Source of the DNA: Schoenoplectus triqueter
Taxonomy: Eukaryota; Streptophyta; Magnoliopsida; Poales; Cyperaceae
Length of the DNA: 64,000 bases
NCBI GenBank assembly: GCA_964058805.1
Contig: CAXKVV010000121.1
Coordinates: 31,750 to 95,749, forward strand
Direction: 5' to 3'
Shown here: positions 1 to 11,774 of the stretch, piece by piece
How the letters are laid out: every line of letters starts with the position of its first letter
How positions within the stretch are numbered: position 1 is the stretch's first letter
Position numbers and translations under genes: made by a program
The notes under the pieces: generated by a model
The model's input: only the letters and a program-made list of their open reading frames with translations
Databases searched by the model: none
Told to the model about the DNA's origin: nothing

Positions 1-299
1 TAAACAGGTGTGAAACTACCATCGGCTTTATAGAGCGTGTTATAAAATTGTAACTAATTATTAATTTTAAATATATATATTATCATCTGAAAATATTTTA
101 CAAAAAACCAGCAGCTGCATTATAAATCCTACGATAGGAGGGTAGAGTTGTTCTTCCCTCCTGAGATCAGAGAACTTGTGCATAGTCATTAGTCAATGTC
201 ATGCTTCGATCAGATCAGAGAACTTGCTCATTATGATTGGTCCAATGATCCCTCACATTGAGCCCCAATTCTGTTATATAAATGCGCTTGCTTCTTCGC

Positions 300-2180
300 T
301 GTCACTCCAAGACCGTTCAATTTCTTTCAGGCCCATATTTATCAAAACAGAAAGCTGAGGCGCTGTGTTGTTGAATTCAGGTGAAGCTGAAGATGAATTG
401 AAGTGAATAGTGTGAATATGAATGACACCAAAATAATCAGTCTTTGAATTTGTGATCTCTAATTTTTTTTCTTCTCTGGTATCTATTTTGTTCGTTTGAG
501 ACTTTGATTTCCTTCAATCTCCAATTCTAAATTGACAATTCAATTCATGAAATTAATTTCAGAAGATATCATCATTTATTAATCCAAGATCCAGAATTTG
601 TACTACATTCCGTAATCAGATTGTACTTGGATAAATTGGAAAAGTGTAACGGCTAGCATAGCCCAGAAAGCCTAAAAATAACCATTGTAAGCACAATGTA
701 AACAAATAAAATACAATTCATTCACAACTAGAAAGTGACATGATATCAGTCTATCAGAGCAGGTTTAAAAACCTGAAATCAAAACCAGTAAGAGGTGTAA
801 GGCCAACCAAGAGCTGTATAGCAGTCAGCTCTACTGCTCAAGTACCATACAGCCACCCAAGCTAGCACGTCTATCTAGCTGGAACCAGCAAAGCCGTGAA
901 CCTAGATTTCAACAAGGCCCCAAAAAATACAAAGAACTCGTCATCAATAGCAGAAGTACCGCGGAGATCCATAACTTTGAGCCTGTGATGAGAGGAACCT
1001 CCAACACTGTCCAGTGTGCACCCTTGAGAAAGAAGGCCACAAGATCGAGAAGGATGAGTGTTGGTTCCTCCATCAGCATCTCCAGTCATCTCACAGAGAT
1101 GGTGAGAAGCCGAAAGGGGGAAGCTGTTATCAGTGTGACAGAACGAGGAAGAAGCGAAAATAAACTCAATCAAAAGAATCACAGGGGGTGCGATTGGCTA
1201 GATTTTCTGTAGAAAAGTTTAAGCACCAGGTACAACAACTCATGCATCTGTTGACTGTTGAGTAAGAATCAGAAGATTTAGTACAGCACCTCCAGTTTTG
1301 TTTCAAGTAATTATACACAAAATTTTTCTGGATAATTGATTCAGATGCCACAAACCATATGACAGGAAAACTAAAAATATTAAAGAACAAACGAAAATTG
1401 AAAACACTACCTTTTACAGTAAATAATTCTAAGATACATATTGAACAATTCCAATTCAATTTCATATTCTCAGCAGAAATTCCATTCATTTAGACTAAGA
1501 GTAAATATCCCCGAAGCTCAGTAATTATATTTCATTCAAAGTCAATAGGTGCATGCCTGTACCTCAACATTGATTTATAAAATGTCCATATTTTTTGTTT
1601 TCATTTTTTTTAAGTTTCGTGGGAAAACTTGAAGGCAGTTGTTTCTCGAGAAAAATTCAAAAAACAAATACAAAACAGGGGAATTTCCTTCAGAAAACAT
1701 GAAACGACTTATTCAAGTGCTTCTTTGCGTATGCTTTTACATAAATGACTCTCTAATTGAATTAGAAGTAGGTCTTGGAAAGAGGAGCATCGTTAGAGAA
1801 AATAACAAGTGAAACATCAATAAGAGAAATCACCAAACTGACGGAGATGAACAAAGAGAACAAACGGTCATAAAAAACTAACCAATTATTGGAAGTTTGC
1901 AACCGTGCATTTGATTTCATTTTCAAGAAAAAAAATTGATTAGAAAACAAACCCCATCCTCACTCTTAAATCAAACCAATTATTGCAAAAAGAGAACAAA
2001 CATTATAAAAAAATAATATATGAATAAATTTAATTAAAATTAATTGATTTATTGAGTGATTTTTTTCCTTTAAAAATAAATATTGTTTTCTCAATTCTTC
2101 GCGCCTCACTAACTTTATATGTAAAGAGAATTTCTCAAGTACACCATAAAATATTGAATGGCCAAAATAATTAGTTTTGA
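300..2180. repeat. 3'-flank duplication module of ABCG copy A
   Basis: This block lies just downstream of ABCG copy A, which is read on the minus strand. Short stretches match the modules at 9150-9740, 12240-12960, 43390-45020 and 53230-54110. Shared landmarks are a CAGGCCCA-like stretch near 330, TCCATTCATTTAGACT near 1476, and the TCCTCACTCTTAAA and ACCAATTATTGCAAAA stretches near 1950-1990. The module is split by a copia remnant at about 430-1475. I infer that it was carried along in the segmental duplications that made the ABCG array. Confidence 0.7.
430..1475 (+). pseudogene. Decayed Ty1/copia retrotransposon fragment (protease region)
   Basis: On the plus strand around 1329-1370 the reading WIIDSDATNHMTG can be translated. 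This matches the copia protease core, usually WI(I/L)DSGATxHMTG, with the glycine of the catalytic DSG triplet changed to Asp. In-frame stops lie upstream, for example at about 1261, and the reading ends at about 1490. The boundaries are set by loss of similarity to the duplicated ABCG 3' flank, which resumes at TCCATTCATTTAGACT near 1476. No LTRs or target duplication were found. It is a dead fragment inserted into the 3' flank of copy A. Confidence 0.55.
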
Positions 2181-2469
2181 TCAAAGGGTTGAAATTTAAT
2201 TAGCTTGACCATGTAAAACATAAAATGGAAACGTATAATCAATCAATAAATTCTGAATAATAGATTATTTTCCATATATATATATATGTATTTGTTCTTT
2301 TCCATTCTATTCTTGTTCCATCATGCCACACAAATCACATTAATTTTTTTTTCTCCCAAAACAATATGGTAGACTCACTCATATATGAAAACCAGAATTA
2401 GTTTTTTCTTTTACATAAATCGGAAGCATGTACAAATAGATGGACACTTAATTTAGTGATTTCTCTCCT

Positions 2470-4933
2470 TTAATGCCTCTTGTTTCTGCTTCGTACTGAC
2501 AATGCGATGTAGAAGAGAAATCGGAAAAAAAATCCCCATGCAATCTGCACCCAGATCTCATCCCATTTACTAAGATCAGTAATTGCATTTTGTTTTAGTA
2601 CATCAGGTCCAGTCAGCATGCAAGTTTCAGTTGTAATATTCGTCTGCAGTATCATACTAATGTTCGGTAGCAATGCAGCCTTCACATAATATGGTTGCTC
2701 CTCTATTACTGTATTGTCAAAGAGCTGAACCCCTTGAGAATAGCACGTAGAGTTGTTGCCGAACTCATTTTGCATTACACCTTGGTATGGATACTTAACC
2801 AATGAAATGTAATGGAACCAAAGCCAATAGTCTGGAATACGGTCTCGGTTGCGGTAGAACCCACAAAATAACCCGAAAAAGCGTATTGCTGCCATCACAA
2901 CTGAAAATCCGGACACATACTCAGAAAGAATACTAGATAAGAAGGTTGCAAAGCCACTACCACACCAAAATGCCGCCAAAGTACATATCGTATAATATAG
3001 AAAACCATGTAATCCACCATCTAGGCCAACAGGGAAGTATGTGATTCCTGCAAATACTAAAGAATACATAACCAGCGCAGGGAAGTCTGCAATGGCACGA
3101 GAAATCACATAAGAGGAGAGGCGGTATGCATTGTGGGATGTCTCCCGATATAAAATGTAACGCTCCTCGAGAAAGACAGGCAACGCGTTGACACAAATAT
3201 AGAACATTGTGGTCATAGCCAGTGAGAAGAAACCAAGCCGCTCATTAACACCCATTGATGACTTCTCAAGTTTCCAAAAAAGTGATGCATAAAGCACACC
3301 AGTGGAAATAATTATAACCAGCTGGATTAGGAAGATCTGTGGCAATCGCCTGGAGTTGATAAACGAACGCTCCATAAGTACACAAATCTGTAAATTCCGA
3401 TGATTGTTATTGTTTACATTAAATCTAATATATGTGGTATCTAGAATATAAATATGTTTGATGCACAGGAAAGAAAATGAGAATACAGAATTGAATTGCT
3501 TACCTCAGTCAAGCAATGATTTGCATAATTGGGCATTTTACCATCAACAAGCTTGGCATTAGGGATGCTGTTAATAATAGCTTTCCTCAAGGACACTCCT
3601 TTTGAATCACATGCTACAGATGGTTGACGTTTTGATACATTTCGCAGTCCCCAAGACTGATTGAAGGCTATTAGACGTCTAATAGTTGTTGGATCAGTTC
3701 GTTCATCCTCTTGGAGGTTATGAATAAGGTCCAGGGTGAACTCGGCTGGGTTCTGTTCCCTGGGGATTGACATGCCAAAGTCAGACAAGAACTTTGGGAT
3801 GTTGCCAGGAGAGCCATAGTAGATGCTGCGTCCATGCGATAAAAAAATTGTACGGTCTAACAGTTTAAGTATGCGGAAACTTGGCTGGTGGATCGATGCA
3901 ATTACGATACTACCCTTCAAGGCGATCTCATGAAGCACCTGCATAATACAAGATTGATCGAAAGATAAAATTGAAATAACAAGACCTTATCTGTATTAAT
4001 TAGAGCTATTTATATATGAAAAGATTAACAATCATTTTTTATTTATACATAAAAAATTGACAAATCTTTTTATTTGTTCAATTAATTGGTAACGAAACTC
4101 TCTCGTGGCTTTTAATTTTGATGACATCAAAGCATATTAAATCATTCAGTCATTGGCTATTTGGATGACTATATATGCCAATAATTGCATTTCAATACTG
4201 TAAGCAAAACATTAGAAGCTAACTAATAATAGTATCCGTGTACCTTGATGACTAAATAGGCACTTGCAGAATCTAGCCCGGAAAGAGGTTCATCCAGGAA
4301 GAGAATGATTGGATCATGCACAATATCCACCCCAATGGATACACGCCGACGCTCACCACCAGAGATGCCGCGGTGTCCCTCATCCCCAATTATAGTATTT
4401 GCCGCCTTCCTGAGTCCGAGTTGGTCAATCAACACTTGCACTCTGTCCATCTTCTCTTCCTTACTAAATGTTCGTGGCAGTCTGAACTTCGCAGAAAACA
4501 TTAGTGTCTCTTCAACAGTGAGCATTGAATGCAGCATATCGTCTTGCATCACGTAAGCCGATATTACTTTGAGGAGGGTTGAACTTTTCAGTTTCTCTCC
4601 ATTGAGTGTCATAGATCCTTGTAGGCTTTCACGTGCGATTCGGTTTGCCAAGGCATCTAGCAAGGTGGATTTTCCAGATCCACTTGGGCCAAGTACCGCT
4701 AGAATCTCTCCCTGCTTTGCTTCCCCCGAGACATGGCTGAGTAGGATTTTAGACGAAGGTGGTTTTTCAATGTCGCAAGGGACATCTTGGACCTTAATGC
4801 TTTGGAAGGATTGAGTGCGAGTGGTTTTCTGCTTCGGCTGTCTCACGCAATATGTGAGGTCAGTGAACGCTAGGAGGAATGCAGAGTGTGTCACACGGTT
4901 TAAGGGGATGTCGTCTAAGGGTTCTAATTCCAT
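2470..4933 (-). CDS. ABCG half-size transporter, copy A (3 exons)
   Basis: Predicted half-size ABC transporter of the plant ABCG (WBC) family, nearest in motif pattern to the ABCG1/2/6/16/20 group, which exports lipid-type precursors across the plasma membrane and works as a dimer. Exons are 4933-4244, 3938-3504 and 3387-2470; both introns are GT-AG and phase 0. The protein is 680 aa. Walker [10 protein letters not shown] is at about residues 82-90, Q-loop Gln130, signature SGGER at 191-195, Walker B ILFLDE at 210-215, and H-loop His in SIHQPS at about 247. Exon 3 carries six predicted membrane segments. The TM5-TM6 loop has three potential N-glycosylation sites (NNS, NIS, NIT) and two Cys. 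The C terminus is basic (RNKRH). The start is the first Met of the exon, 77 nt below a TATA box. The substrate is not deducible. Arabidopsis members of this group are, from memory, intronless, so the intron pattern is notable. Confidence 0.9.
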
Positions 4934-5001
4934 TGGCTTGGTTTGGTTCTTACTAGGAAGAAGAGAGGAGTCGTTTTGGCAATCAATCGATGATGAGTTT
5001 T

Positions 5002-5010
5002 CTATTTATA
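5002..5010 (-). promoter_or_regulatory. TATA box of ABCG copy A
   Basis: On the minus strand this reads TATAAATAG, 77 nt upstream of the copy A start codon. The same 9-mer stands at the same relative place in copy D. A TSS about 30 nt downstream would leave a 5' UTR of roughly 45 nt. Confidence 0.65.
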
Positions 5011-5099
5011 AACATCAGGAAAACCATGTATCCGTCAAATTCATATTCTCTACTGGGCTCCACCGTACAGAAAAACACATGAGCCATTAAATTTCCTCA

Positions 5100-5560
5100 T
5101 AATTTGAATCCTCTCAAAATGATCTAACGATTTAACTTTTGCACGGTTGTATCTGTCATATAATGTATTAGTTGTATAACGTATTTCATTGAACTTTCCC
5201 GTTGAATTAATTGATCAACCGAGGAAATTACAAAATTTTAATTATTGCTCCCCATCTGGTCAGCATAATTTGGGCTGCTAATGGTTCCGATTTTGATTGA
5301 ATTATTCAATTAATTTTGTAACAATTACGTACATGGAGACGAAATGGATATATTAACTGTTAAACTCATTAATTATATTCGGCTTCAGGTGGAAATATAT
5401 TTCTCAATCTTTTGGTATTCGAGCAAATATCATCTCGAAATTTTTTTGATAGGATCCGTCGGGTAATCAGGCTAAATTTACATCCGTACGTGCCTAAACA
5501 ATTTATTTTCTACAAGTGATTATCAACATTTTAAACGCATTTATAAATTAAAAACACTGT
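5100..5560. repeat. Upstream flank of copy A, shared with copy D; no gene seen
   Basis: AT-rich promoter-distal sequence. It shares blocks with the region upstream of copy D: the TGATCAA block at 5211-5226, GGGTAATCAGG near 5461, and AAACAATTTATTTT near 5497. It then continues into TACAAGTGATTATCAACATT (from 5511), which in the D unit appears only after the nested CACTA insertion, at 51593. No coding potential is visible. Confidence 0.65.
5211..5226. promoter_or_regulatory. Conserved upstream block TTGATCAACCGAGGAA (copy A)
   Basis: A 16-bp block containing the palindrome TTGATCAA. It is also present upstream of copy B (15497-15512, one change) and copy D (47772-47787, one change) but was not found upstream of copy C. 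It lies 200-280 bp above the start codon in A, roughly 120 bp above in B and about 200 bp above in D. Conservation among diverged flanks suggests either a cis element or simply common descent. Confidence 0.35.
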
Positions 5561-6349
5561 CATTTTGCTAAACTTTATGTATTAAAAACTCAACATAAGA
5601 TATGCAATAATTGATCTTCTTAACATGTGTTCATACTTTTTTGTTCGAATTCATCTTTCAGTAATAGAGAATGTCAATTTCATCATCTTTCATGTTCCCC
5701 AAATAATAACTTAATAATTCATTATTATTAATTTATTGATTTATAAAATCTTCATCCGTCCATAACTCACTTAGCAATCCGGACACTCAATATTACTTCT
5801 ATTAGGATCAAAATAATATGCATAATATGAGTGAGTACACTATGTAGTAAATAATATAAATTAATTAATTTTTCATGTGTACCTAGTGATTTGACCAGAT
5901 GAAGGAGTTTGATTGATATTTCGTCGGGTGTTGTAAATAGTGAACACATCTTCCAATAGGCTAAACACATGAGCTTCCTTCTCAGTGTAAGGTAGATGTA
6001 AATTATTCTTGTATCTTTAAAATATTAGTATAATATACTTATTTTTGAATGATGAATAAAGACAACTTGCGATGATAATTACCGTGGGTACTTCTTCCTA
6101 ATATTTGAGAAATTTCTCTTTCATTGTCTGTACGATTAGAACAAGAAAATGATCGATATTTTTTCGCATCTTTCATCTCACGATAAATCTTGTAGAGGAA
6201 AACATATAAAAAAATATGAGAAAGAAAAATAATAAATTATAAAATTACTCAAATTTCAAAGAGATAATTTATCTTGAAAATTGTATATAGATGCTAAAGC
6301 AACTCATGTGAGAAAATTTTACATTTACGTTGAAAAAGATATGTAGGAA
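5561..6349. other. AT-rich intergenic sequence, no gene seen
   Basis: No ORF with family features, no clear repeat boundaries and no RNA gene were recognised here. The short ORFs look like chance. Confidence 0.5.
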
Positions 6350-7440
6350 TTTTTTTAGTAACTCAAGTTGTCTCCATTCTCCCTCAAAAGAGTAGTACTC
6401 GAGGGCCCTCGATTGAGTTATTCAAGATCTCGATTATGACAAGATTGTAAGGAAAATAATGATAGAACATTTGATATGTTGAATTCCATCGTGTGTCACA
6501 TCTCATTGTACTCTTAACTTGCTCAAGTTTAACTGCTCACATAAAGCATAAAATTATTATTTTCTTACATTGTTTGAATAAATGTGATGAAAACTATATT
6601 TGAATTTCACAATTAATTGATCAACACTCAGTGTTTTAATACCCGTCTTAACAGTAAGGTGGAGAATATGACAAACATATTTTTGATGAAATATTTTTTT
6701 CATTCATAATAGGATTTAGTGAATGAGTAAAATAATCAATTAATTTTATATTATTACTCGCATTATCAAATAAAATTGAAAAAAATTTATTTTCTATTTT
6801 TTTAAGTTGCACTCTAATAAAAATATTTATAATAGATTGATAAATAATTTGTGTAGTGTACGAAAAATTTATGGTATGAAACTTAGAAATCTTTTTTGTA
6901 ACAACTAATTATCAACAATATAATGAGCATCAATACAAGAATAACAAATATCATGTTTACCAGCAATCTAAATATCAGAGGTAACGAAAAATTTATTGTT
7001 GACATATCTAAATATTACTAATAATTCATTCTTACGTTCACGATATTTTTTTTTATCTCATTATTCATTTTTCTGTGGTGAAATCTTTTATATAATGATT
7101 GGGCACACACTCCTAAAACCAATCGAGCAAAACTTTAATAATTATCCATACTTATCAATTATTTTTTATGCAATATATCGAACAAACTCACATAAATTTT
7201 CATCATATCTTTGATGGGTTCTATTACCATCGTGGTTTATTACACTTTGGATGAAATGATTGTCTGCATGTTCTTGTGGTTCTTTATTTTATAGCAAGTG
7301 TTTATCAGCATGTTTTTTAAAGCTACTTAGATACTGTTTGCATCCTTAGTCATTTCATAAAATCACCATGAAGGTGCATCATAGGTTAGGATAAGTCGTC
7401 TCTTCCTCTTTCCCACAGGTTCAACTTTCATTGGTGAAGG
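6350..7440 (-). pseudogene. Decayed hAT-superfamily transposase (BED finger to core)
   Basis: Minus-strand translation with many stops and frame changes gives, in order, segments typical of plant RICESLEEPER-like hAT transposases. These are a basic KRKRR stretch and degraded BED-finger region (about 7440-7240), a VTSD.W-type strand followed by an AHYI(V/D) segment (about 6990-6900), a HI-LNL-like segment near 6630, and a DVTHDGIQH stretch near 6500 corresponding to the usual D-x-x-TRWNSTY motif. The motifs are ordered as in the family but none is intact. It is a dead remnant. The GC-rich segment at 8560-8900 may be part of the same element. Confidence 0.55.
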
Positions 7441-8559
7441 CGGTACACTTAGGTTTAAAGTTTCCGCCATAGAGGAGAGCGGTGTCGGAACATGTGATGG
7501 GGGCTCTTTGATATTTCATGTTGAATAAATATTTATTGAGATTTATGTTGAGGTTGATAGTTAAGATCTTTTGGTAGATAAATTCCTTGAGGGTAGAGTG
7601 GGACGTTATCATATCGATGATAGACCGGTTCAGAAGTATTTGCATTCGAGTCTGGATAATAATCTTCACCAAAAATCTCCACTCTATACCGATGAAAAAA
7701 AATCATCAACAGGAGAATTTGTCATTTCTATAAAAAAATAAAAAAATTATAAATAAAATAAAATTATAAGTAATAAATAAATAAATTTAAAATAATATAA
7801 ATGAATTAAACCTACAAACAAAATAATGTGCATATAAATAAAAAAACGAATTTAAAATAGTGTAAATGAATTAAAAATATAAATAAAAAATATAAATAAA
7901 AAATATAAATAAATAAAAAATAAATTAACATAATATAAATGAATTAAAACTATAAATAAATAAAAATATATTTAATATAATGTAAATGAATCAAGATTAT
8001 AAATAAAATAAAACTAAATAAATATTAGTCTAAATAAATTATAACTATAAATAAAAAATAAAGTTAATCTTTTTCTACACATTACAAACTATAATTAATT
8101 AAAAATAAAAAAAACTAACCTCCAATACTCCAAATATTATCGGAATCGGAATACGATATTGCGAGAAGCCGTATATGATAAATTTGATAACACTTTCACT
8201 TTTTATCTAATAAAAAATAAATAATAATACTAAAACTATTTTTTTAATTAGAATAATATACTAGAATTATTTTTTTAATATTTTTTAAATAAAATTATGA
8301 AAAATTGAATATATGAGAAATTGAGAATGAGAGTTTAAAAAGAGTGAGAAAAAATGAATGTTTGGTTTGATTTTGGATGAAAATGGAGGGGGATATTTAT
8401 AGATATTAATTTGTATTTTATTATTTTTTTCAGAATTTTCTGATATTATTTTGATTTTTTATTAAATTTGAATTAAAGTAAAATTGATTTGAAACTAATT
8501 GGGTTGGATTTGAAATAAAATAAGTTTGATTTGAAACAAAGTTCATTATTCAGTTTGGG
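7441..8559. other. AT-rich low-complexity sequence
   Basis: No gene seen. Between about 7730 and 8090 the sequence is almost only A and T, with repeated TAAATAAATAAAAA and TATAAATGAATTAAA phrases. It probably represents internal decay of the neighbouring hAT element. Confidence 0.5.
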
Positions 8560-8900
8560 TTTTTGGGTCTAGCAAAAAATACCCGTTCGGGTATCACGGG
8601 TCGGATCCGGATTTCGTGGGAATGGGGTCCGGGTTTCATGGGTCACCCGTCTGAGATTCATGGGTTTATCCGGTCGGGTACGAGTAGCGAGTCTGGGCGG
8701 GTTTGTAGTAGGTCTGGATGGGTTAGGTGAGTATGAGACATCGGTGAGAGCGGGGCGGGTGGTAGCGGGTAACGGGTGAGAGTGAGACGGGTATGACGGT
8801 TCCATTTAAAAAAATGAGACCTGACCCTTGCTAGGACTAGACTTTTTAATGGGTACGGGTCTAACACGGAGCGGCCGGAAGGGGTAACAGATACAAATTT
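8560..8900. repeat. GC-rich CCCG/CGGG-rich segment, hAT-terminus-like
   Basis: An island far richer in G and C than its surroundings, with many short CGGGT, CGGGTC and GGGTACG phrases. Such CCCG-rich terminal regions are common in plant hAT elements, and a similar phrase opens the well-bounded small element at 21108. The long ORFs through it are a consequence of composition. No target duplication was found. Confidence 0.4.
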
Positions 8901-9149
8901 GCACTGGACGGGTCTACTCATTCAGAAATTTTCAATTCACACATAAAAGAGAAAGTCAGAAGCACAGGTAATAAAATCTGATCCGTTCGGATATAAATTC
9001 AGTCCTATCAAATTTAAAAATTAAATAAATTAATCTGATTTAATTTGAATGTAATATAATTTGATTCGATTCGATATGAAATAATATTCTATAAAAAATA
9101 TAAATTAATCCGATCCTATCTTATCCAAATCTGTTTCGATTCGATTGAA

Positions 9150-9740
9150 CCCGACCCAATCCATGCGATTACCATATCAATACTACAACTGGATCGAAGT
9201 GATAAGATCGACAAATACAAACTGAAATGTCACATATTCAGGGTTGGGTAGTTCCAATTAGCTCATGAAAAAACAAAGGGAAAACTTCCTAGTAAAAAAC
9301 TTACTAATTAAACCGATTCTTATCTTATGTGTTTTACAGATAAGACTCTTCAATTGAATTCGTCATAGGTGGGTTTTGGGGAGAAACGGGCACCGCGTCA
9401 GAAAATATAATAATTAAGTGAACCAGTCAAGTACAAAAAATCACCAAACCACAATCAGTTATTGCAACCATGCGCTTTATTTCAATTTAATTTTAAGAAA
9501 AAAGAAAAGATCCGAAACCAATGGTATCCTCACTCTTAAACAGACCAATTATTGCAAAAAAAAATTTTTTTTTTATAAAAACCAGGGCAGTACATGAATA
9601 ATTTCGATTAATTTTTTTTTAAAGAAACCACAACATAATAAATATACTGTAGTTATTTAATATTTATTAAGTAGTTTATTCTTGAAAAAATGAAAAAAAT
9701 GAAAACAATGTTTTCTTGATTCTTCACGCCCTGAAAACAA
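9150..9740. repeat. Orphan ABCG 3'-flank module (no gene attached)
   Basis: Closely similar to the module downstream of copy B (12400-12960). Shared stretches include ACTGGATCGAA, TTGGGTAGTTCCAATT, AATTAAACCG, TTCTTATCTTATGTG, AATTGAATTCGTCATAG, CACCGCGTCAGAAAA and AATCACCAAACCACAATCA. In intact units the ABCG stop codon would follow within 60 bp. Here none does; the next sequence (9760-10130) instead matches the start of the D unit at 42110-42460. I infer loss of an ABCG copy between 9740 and 9760. Confidence 0.7.
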
Positions 9741-9759
9741 AGTTAGAAGATTTTCATTT

Positions 9760-10130
9760 AAGAGGCGCAAGAAGATCTTCCATTTAACTAAATTTCTTTC
9801 ACTCCATATTGAAAGTGGCATTCTTTTTCATCTTTTCTTTTAATTATTTGATTAATTTCCCAATGATAATTTTATTATTTATTAATAACAACAATAATTA
9901 TAAATATAAATCAATACTATAATAACATAAGTAAATTTATTATTATTATTTTAATTATATTTTTAAATTGTCATTATAATAATTATAACAACAACAACAA
10001 TAATATATTTCTACCTCAAAAAATAATAATTAATTTAAACTCTAGCAGTACAAATATTATATATGCTTAAGAACGATGCTAGGTGTTATTTTGCTGTAGG
10101 TTGAGCTTTCTTTGCGTTGTTGTTTTATTT
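9760..10130. repeat. Unit-start duplication shared with 42110-42460
   Basis: AT-rich sequence matching the distal 3' flank of the D unit: CCAATGATAATTTT, CTACCTCAAAAAATAATAAT, ATGCTTAAGAACGATG and GTAGGTTGAG are shared. No gene is present. It marks the far edge of the duplicated B unit. Confidence 0.55.
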
Positions 10131-10389
10131 CTTCGCACAAAAGAGCTTCCCAGTGCTTGGATTCGAACGATTAGGTCTCCGATATTGCTCCTTCCGAAAC
10201 ACTTTGCTCGACATTGTAGTATTGAAATCAGATAATAAGAGACGGAAAGATAATCACACTCAGAACCTCGAGAACCAAATAAATGGTCAAAAACAAAAAT
10301 TCCATTTATAACGAAAATATTTATTGAAGTGGCATCTCAAAAAGCTTATGCTTGCACGGATGCAACACAACATCCACCTATAGGGAGTG

Positions 10390-11603
10390 TTTGATAATCA
10401 ATGGAATAACAAAAAGTTAGAATAAAATAGCTATTTCAACGAATTAATTTGTCAAACAAATTTTAAACTAAGTAGAAGAGTGCGGAATAATGCTAATTCG
10501 GTATACCAACTTATAGGTGGAATACCGGATTGGCTCTCGTCGGAATAACGAATATTATTTGATTATGATGTATTATATTATTATATTATGATTATGATTA
10601 AGATTTAGTATTATTATATTATTATATTATATTTATGATTATAATTTTTTATTATATTAATATTATGATGATTATTATTATTATTATAAATATAATTTTA
10701 ATATTATATTATTATATTATGAATATAAATATAATTATTATATTATTATATTATTATGATCAAGATTATTTATTATTATATTATTATATTATGATGATTA
10801 TGATTATGATTATTATTACTTATTATTATTTTATTATGTTGTATTATATTATTATATGTTGATTATAGTGATGATTAATTTATTATTATATTATTATAAT
10901 TTAATTATTTATAATTATTTTTATGATTATGATTATATTATTATTATATTATTATGATTATGATTATGATTATATTATTATGATTATGACTATAATTATT
11001 ATGATTATAATTATGATTATGATTATTATATTATGATTATATTATTAAAATTATGATTACTTATTATTATTATTATGATTATCATATTATAATTATGATT
11101 GAAATTATAATTTTTTATTATTATATTACTATATTATGATTATGTTTATATTTTTATTATATTACTATTATAATATTATTATTTATTATGATTATTTTTT
11201 ATTACTTTATTATTATTTTATTATGTTGTATTATATTATTATATGTTGATTATATTTATGGTTAATTTATTATTATAATTATAATTATTTTTATGATTGT
11301 GATTATATTTTTATTTTTATATTATTATGATTATGATTATGATTATATTATTATGATTATGACTATAATTATTATTATCATGATTATGATTATGATTATT
11401 ATATTATAATTATATTATTAAAATTATGATTATTTATTATTATTATATTATTATAATTATGATTGTAATTATAATTTTTTATTATTATATTACTATATTA
11501 TGATTATGTTTATATTTTTATTATATTACTATTATAATATTATTATTTATTATGATTATTTTTATTACTTTATTATTATTATTATTTTACTATTATGATT
11601 ATT

Positions 11604-11637
<34 letters not shown>

Positions 11638-11760
11638 TAACATCATAATTATTCATATTTTAACTATTATGAATAACAACTGTCAAACGATATTTTCGCT
11701 TTTTCGAATAATAAAAAATATCACTATTCCAAAGTTACCATTCTTCCAAAACTATTAATT
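10390..11760. mobile_element. Possible small TIR element swollen by an AT microsatellite
   Basis: The left edge reads GGGAGTGTTTGATAATCAAT (about 10383) and the reverse complement of the right edge reads AGGTCCGTTTGCCAAATTAA (ending near 11774). GAATAAC and TCAAAC phrases recur inside both ends. This looks like imperfect terminal inverted repeats of a PIF/Harbinger- or Tourist-like MITE. No clean target duplication was seen, so the class is uncertain. Confidence 0.35.
10550..11660. repeat. ATT/ATG-type microsatellite, about 1.1 kb
   Basis: Almost uninterrupted TTA, TTATTA and GATTAT repeats with very few C residues. A higher-order duplication is visible: the phrase around TATGTTGATTATA near 10855 and what follows recur near 11240, a period of roughly 385 bp. 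The ORFs within are simple-sequence artefacts rich in Ile and Tyr. Confidence 0.85.
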
Positions 11761-11774
11761 TGGCAAACGGACCT

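Noticed and set aside
871..1212. Overlapping ORFs of 75-103 codons on both strands
   Set aside because: No family motif, and they lie inside the copia remnant.
1762..2184. Minus-strand ORFs just downstream of copy A
   Set aside because: They fall in the duplicated non-coding 3' flank. The frame is not conserved in the other modules.
4305..5090. Plus-strand ORFs opposite ABCG exon 1, repeated at 14706-14996, 26395-26685 and 46908-47198
   Set aside because: They are antisense shadows of the conserved ATP-binding exon. Their similarity to each other follows from the minus-strand protein.
8569..8921. Pro/Arg/Thr-rich ORFs
   Set aside because: They result from CGGGT-type repeats in a hAT-like terminus. 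No protein domain.
10635..11758. Ile/Tyr-rich ORFs
   Set aside because: Translation of an ATT microsatellite.
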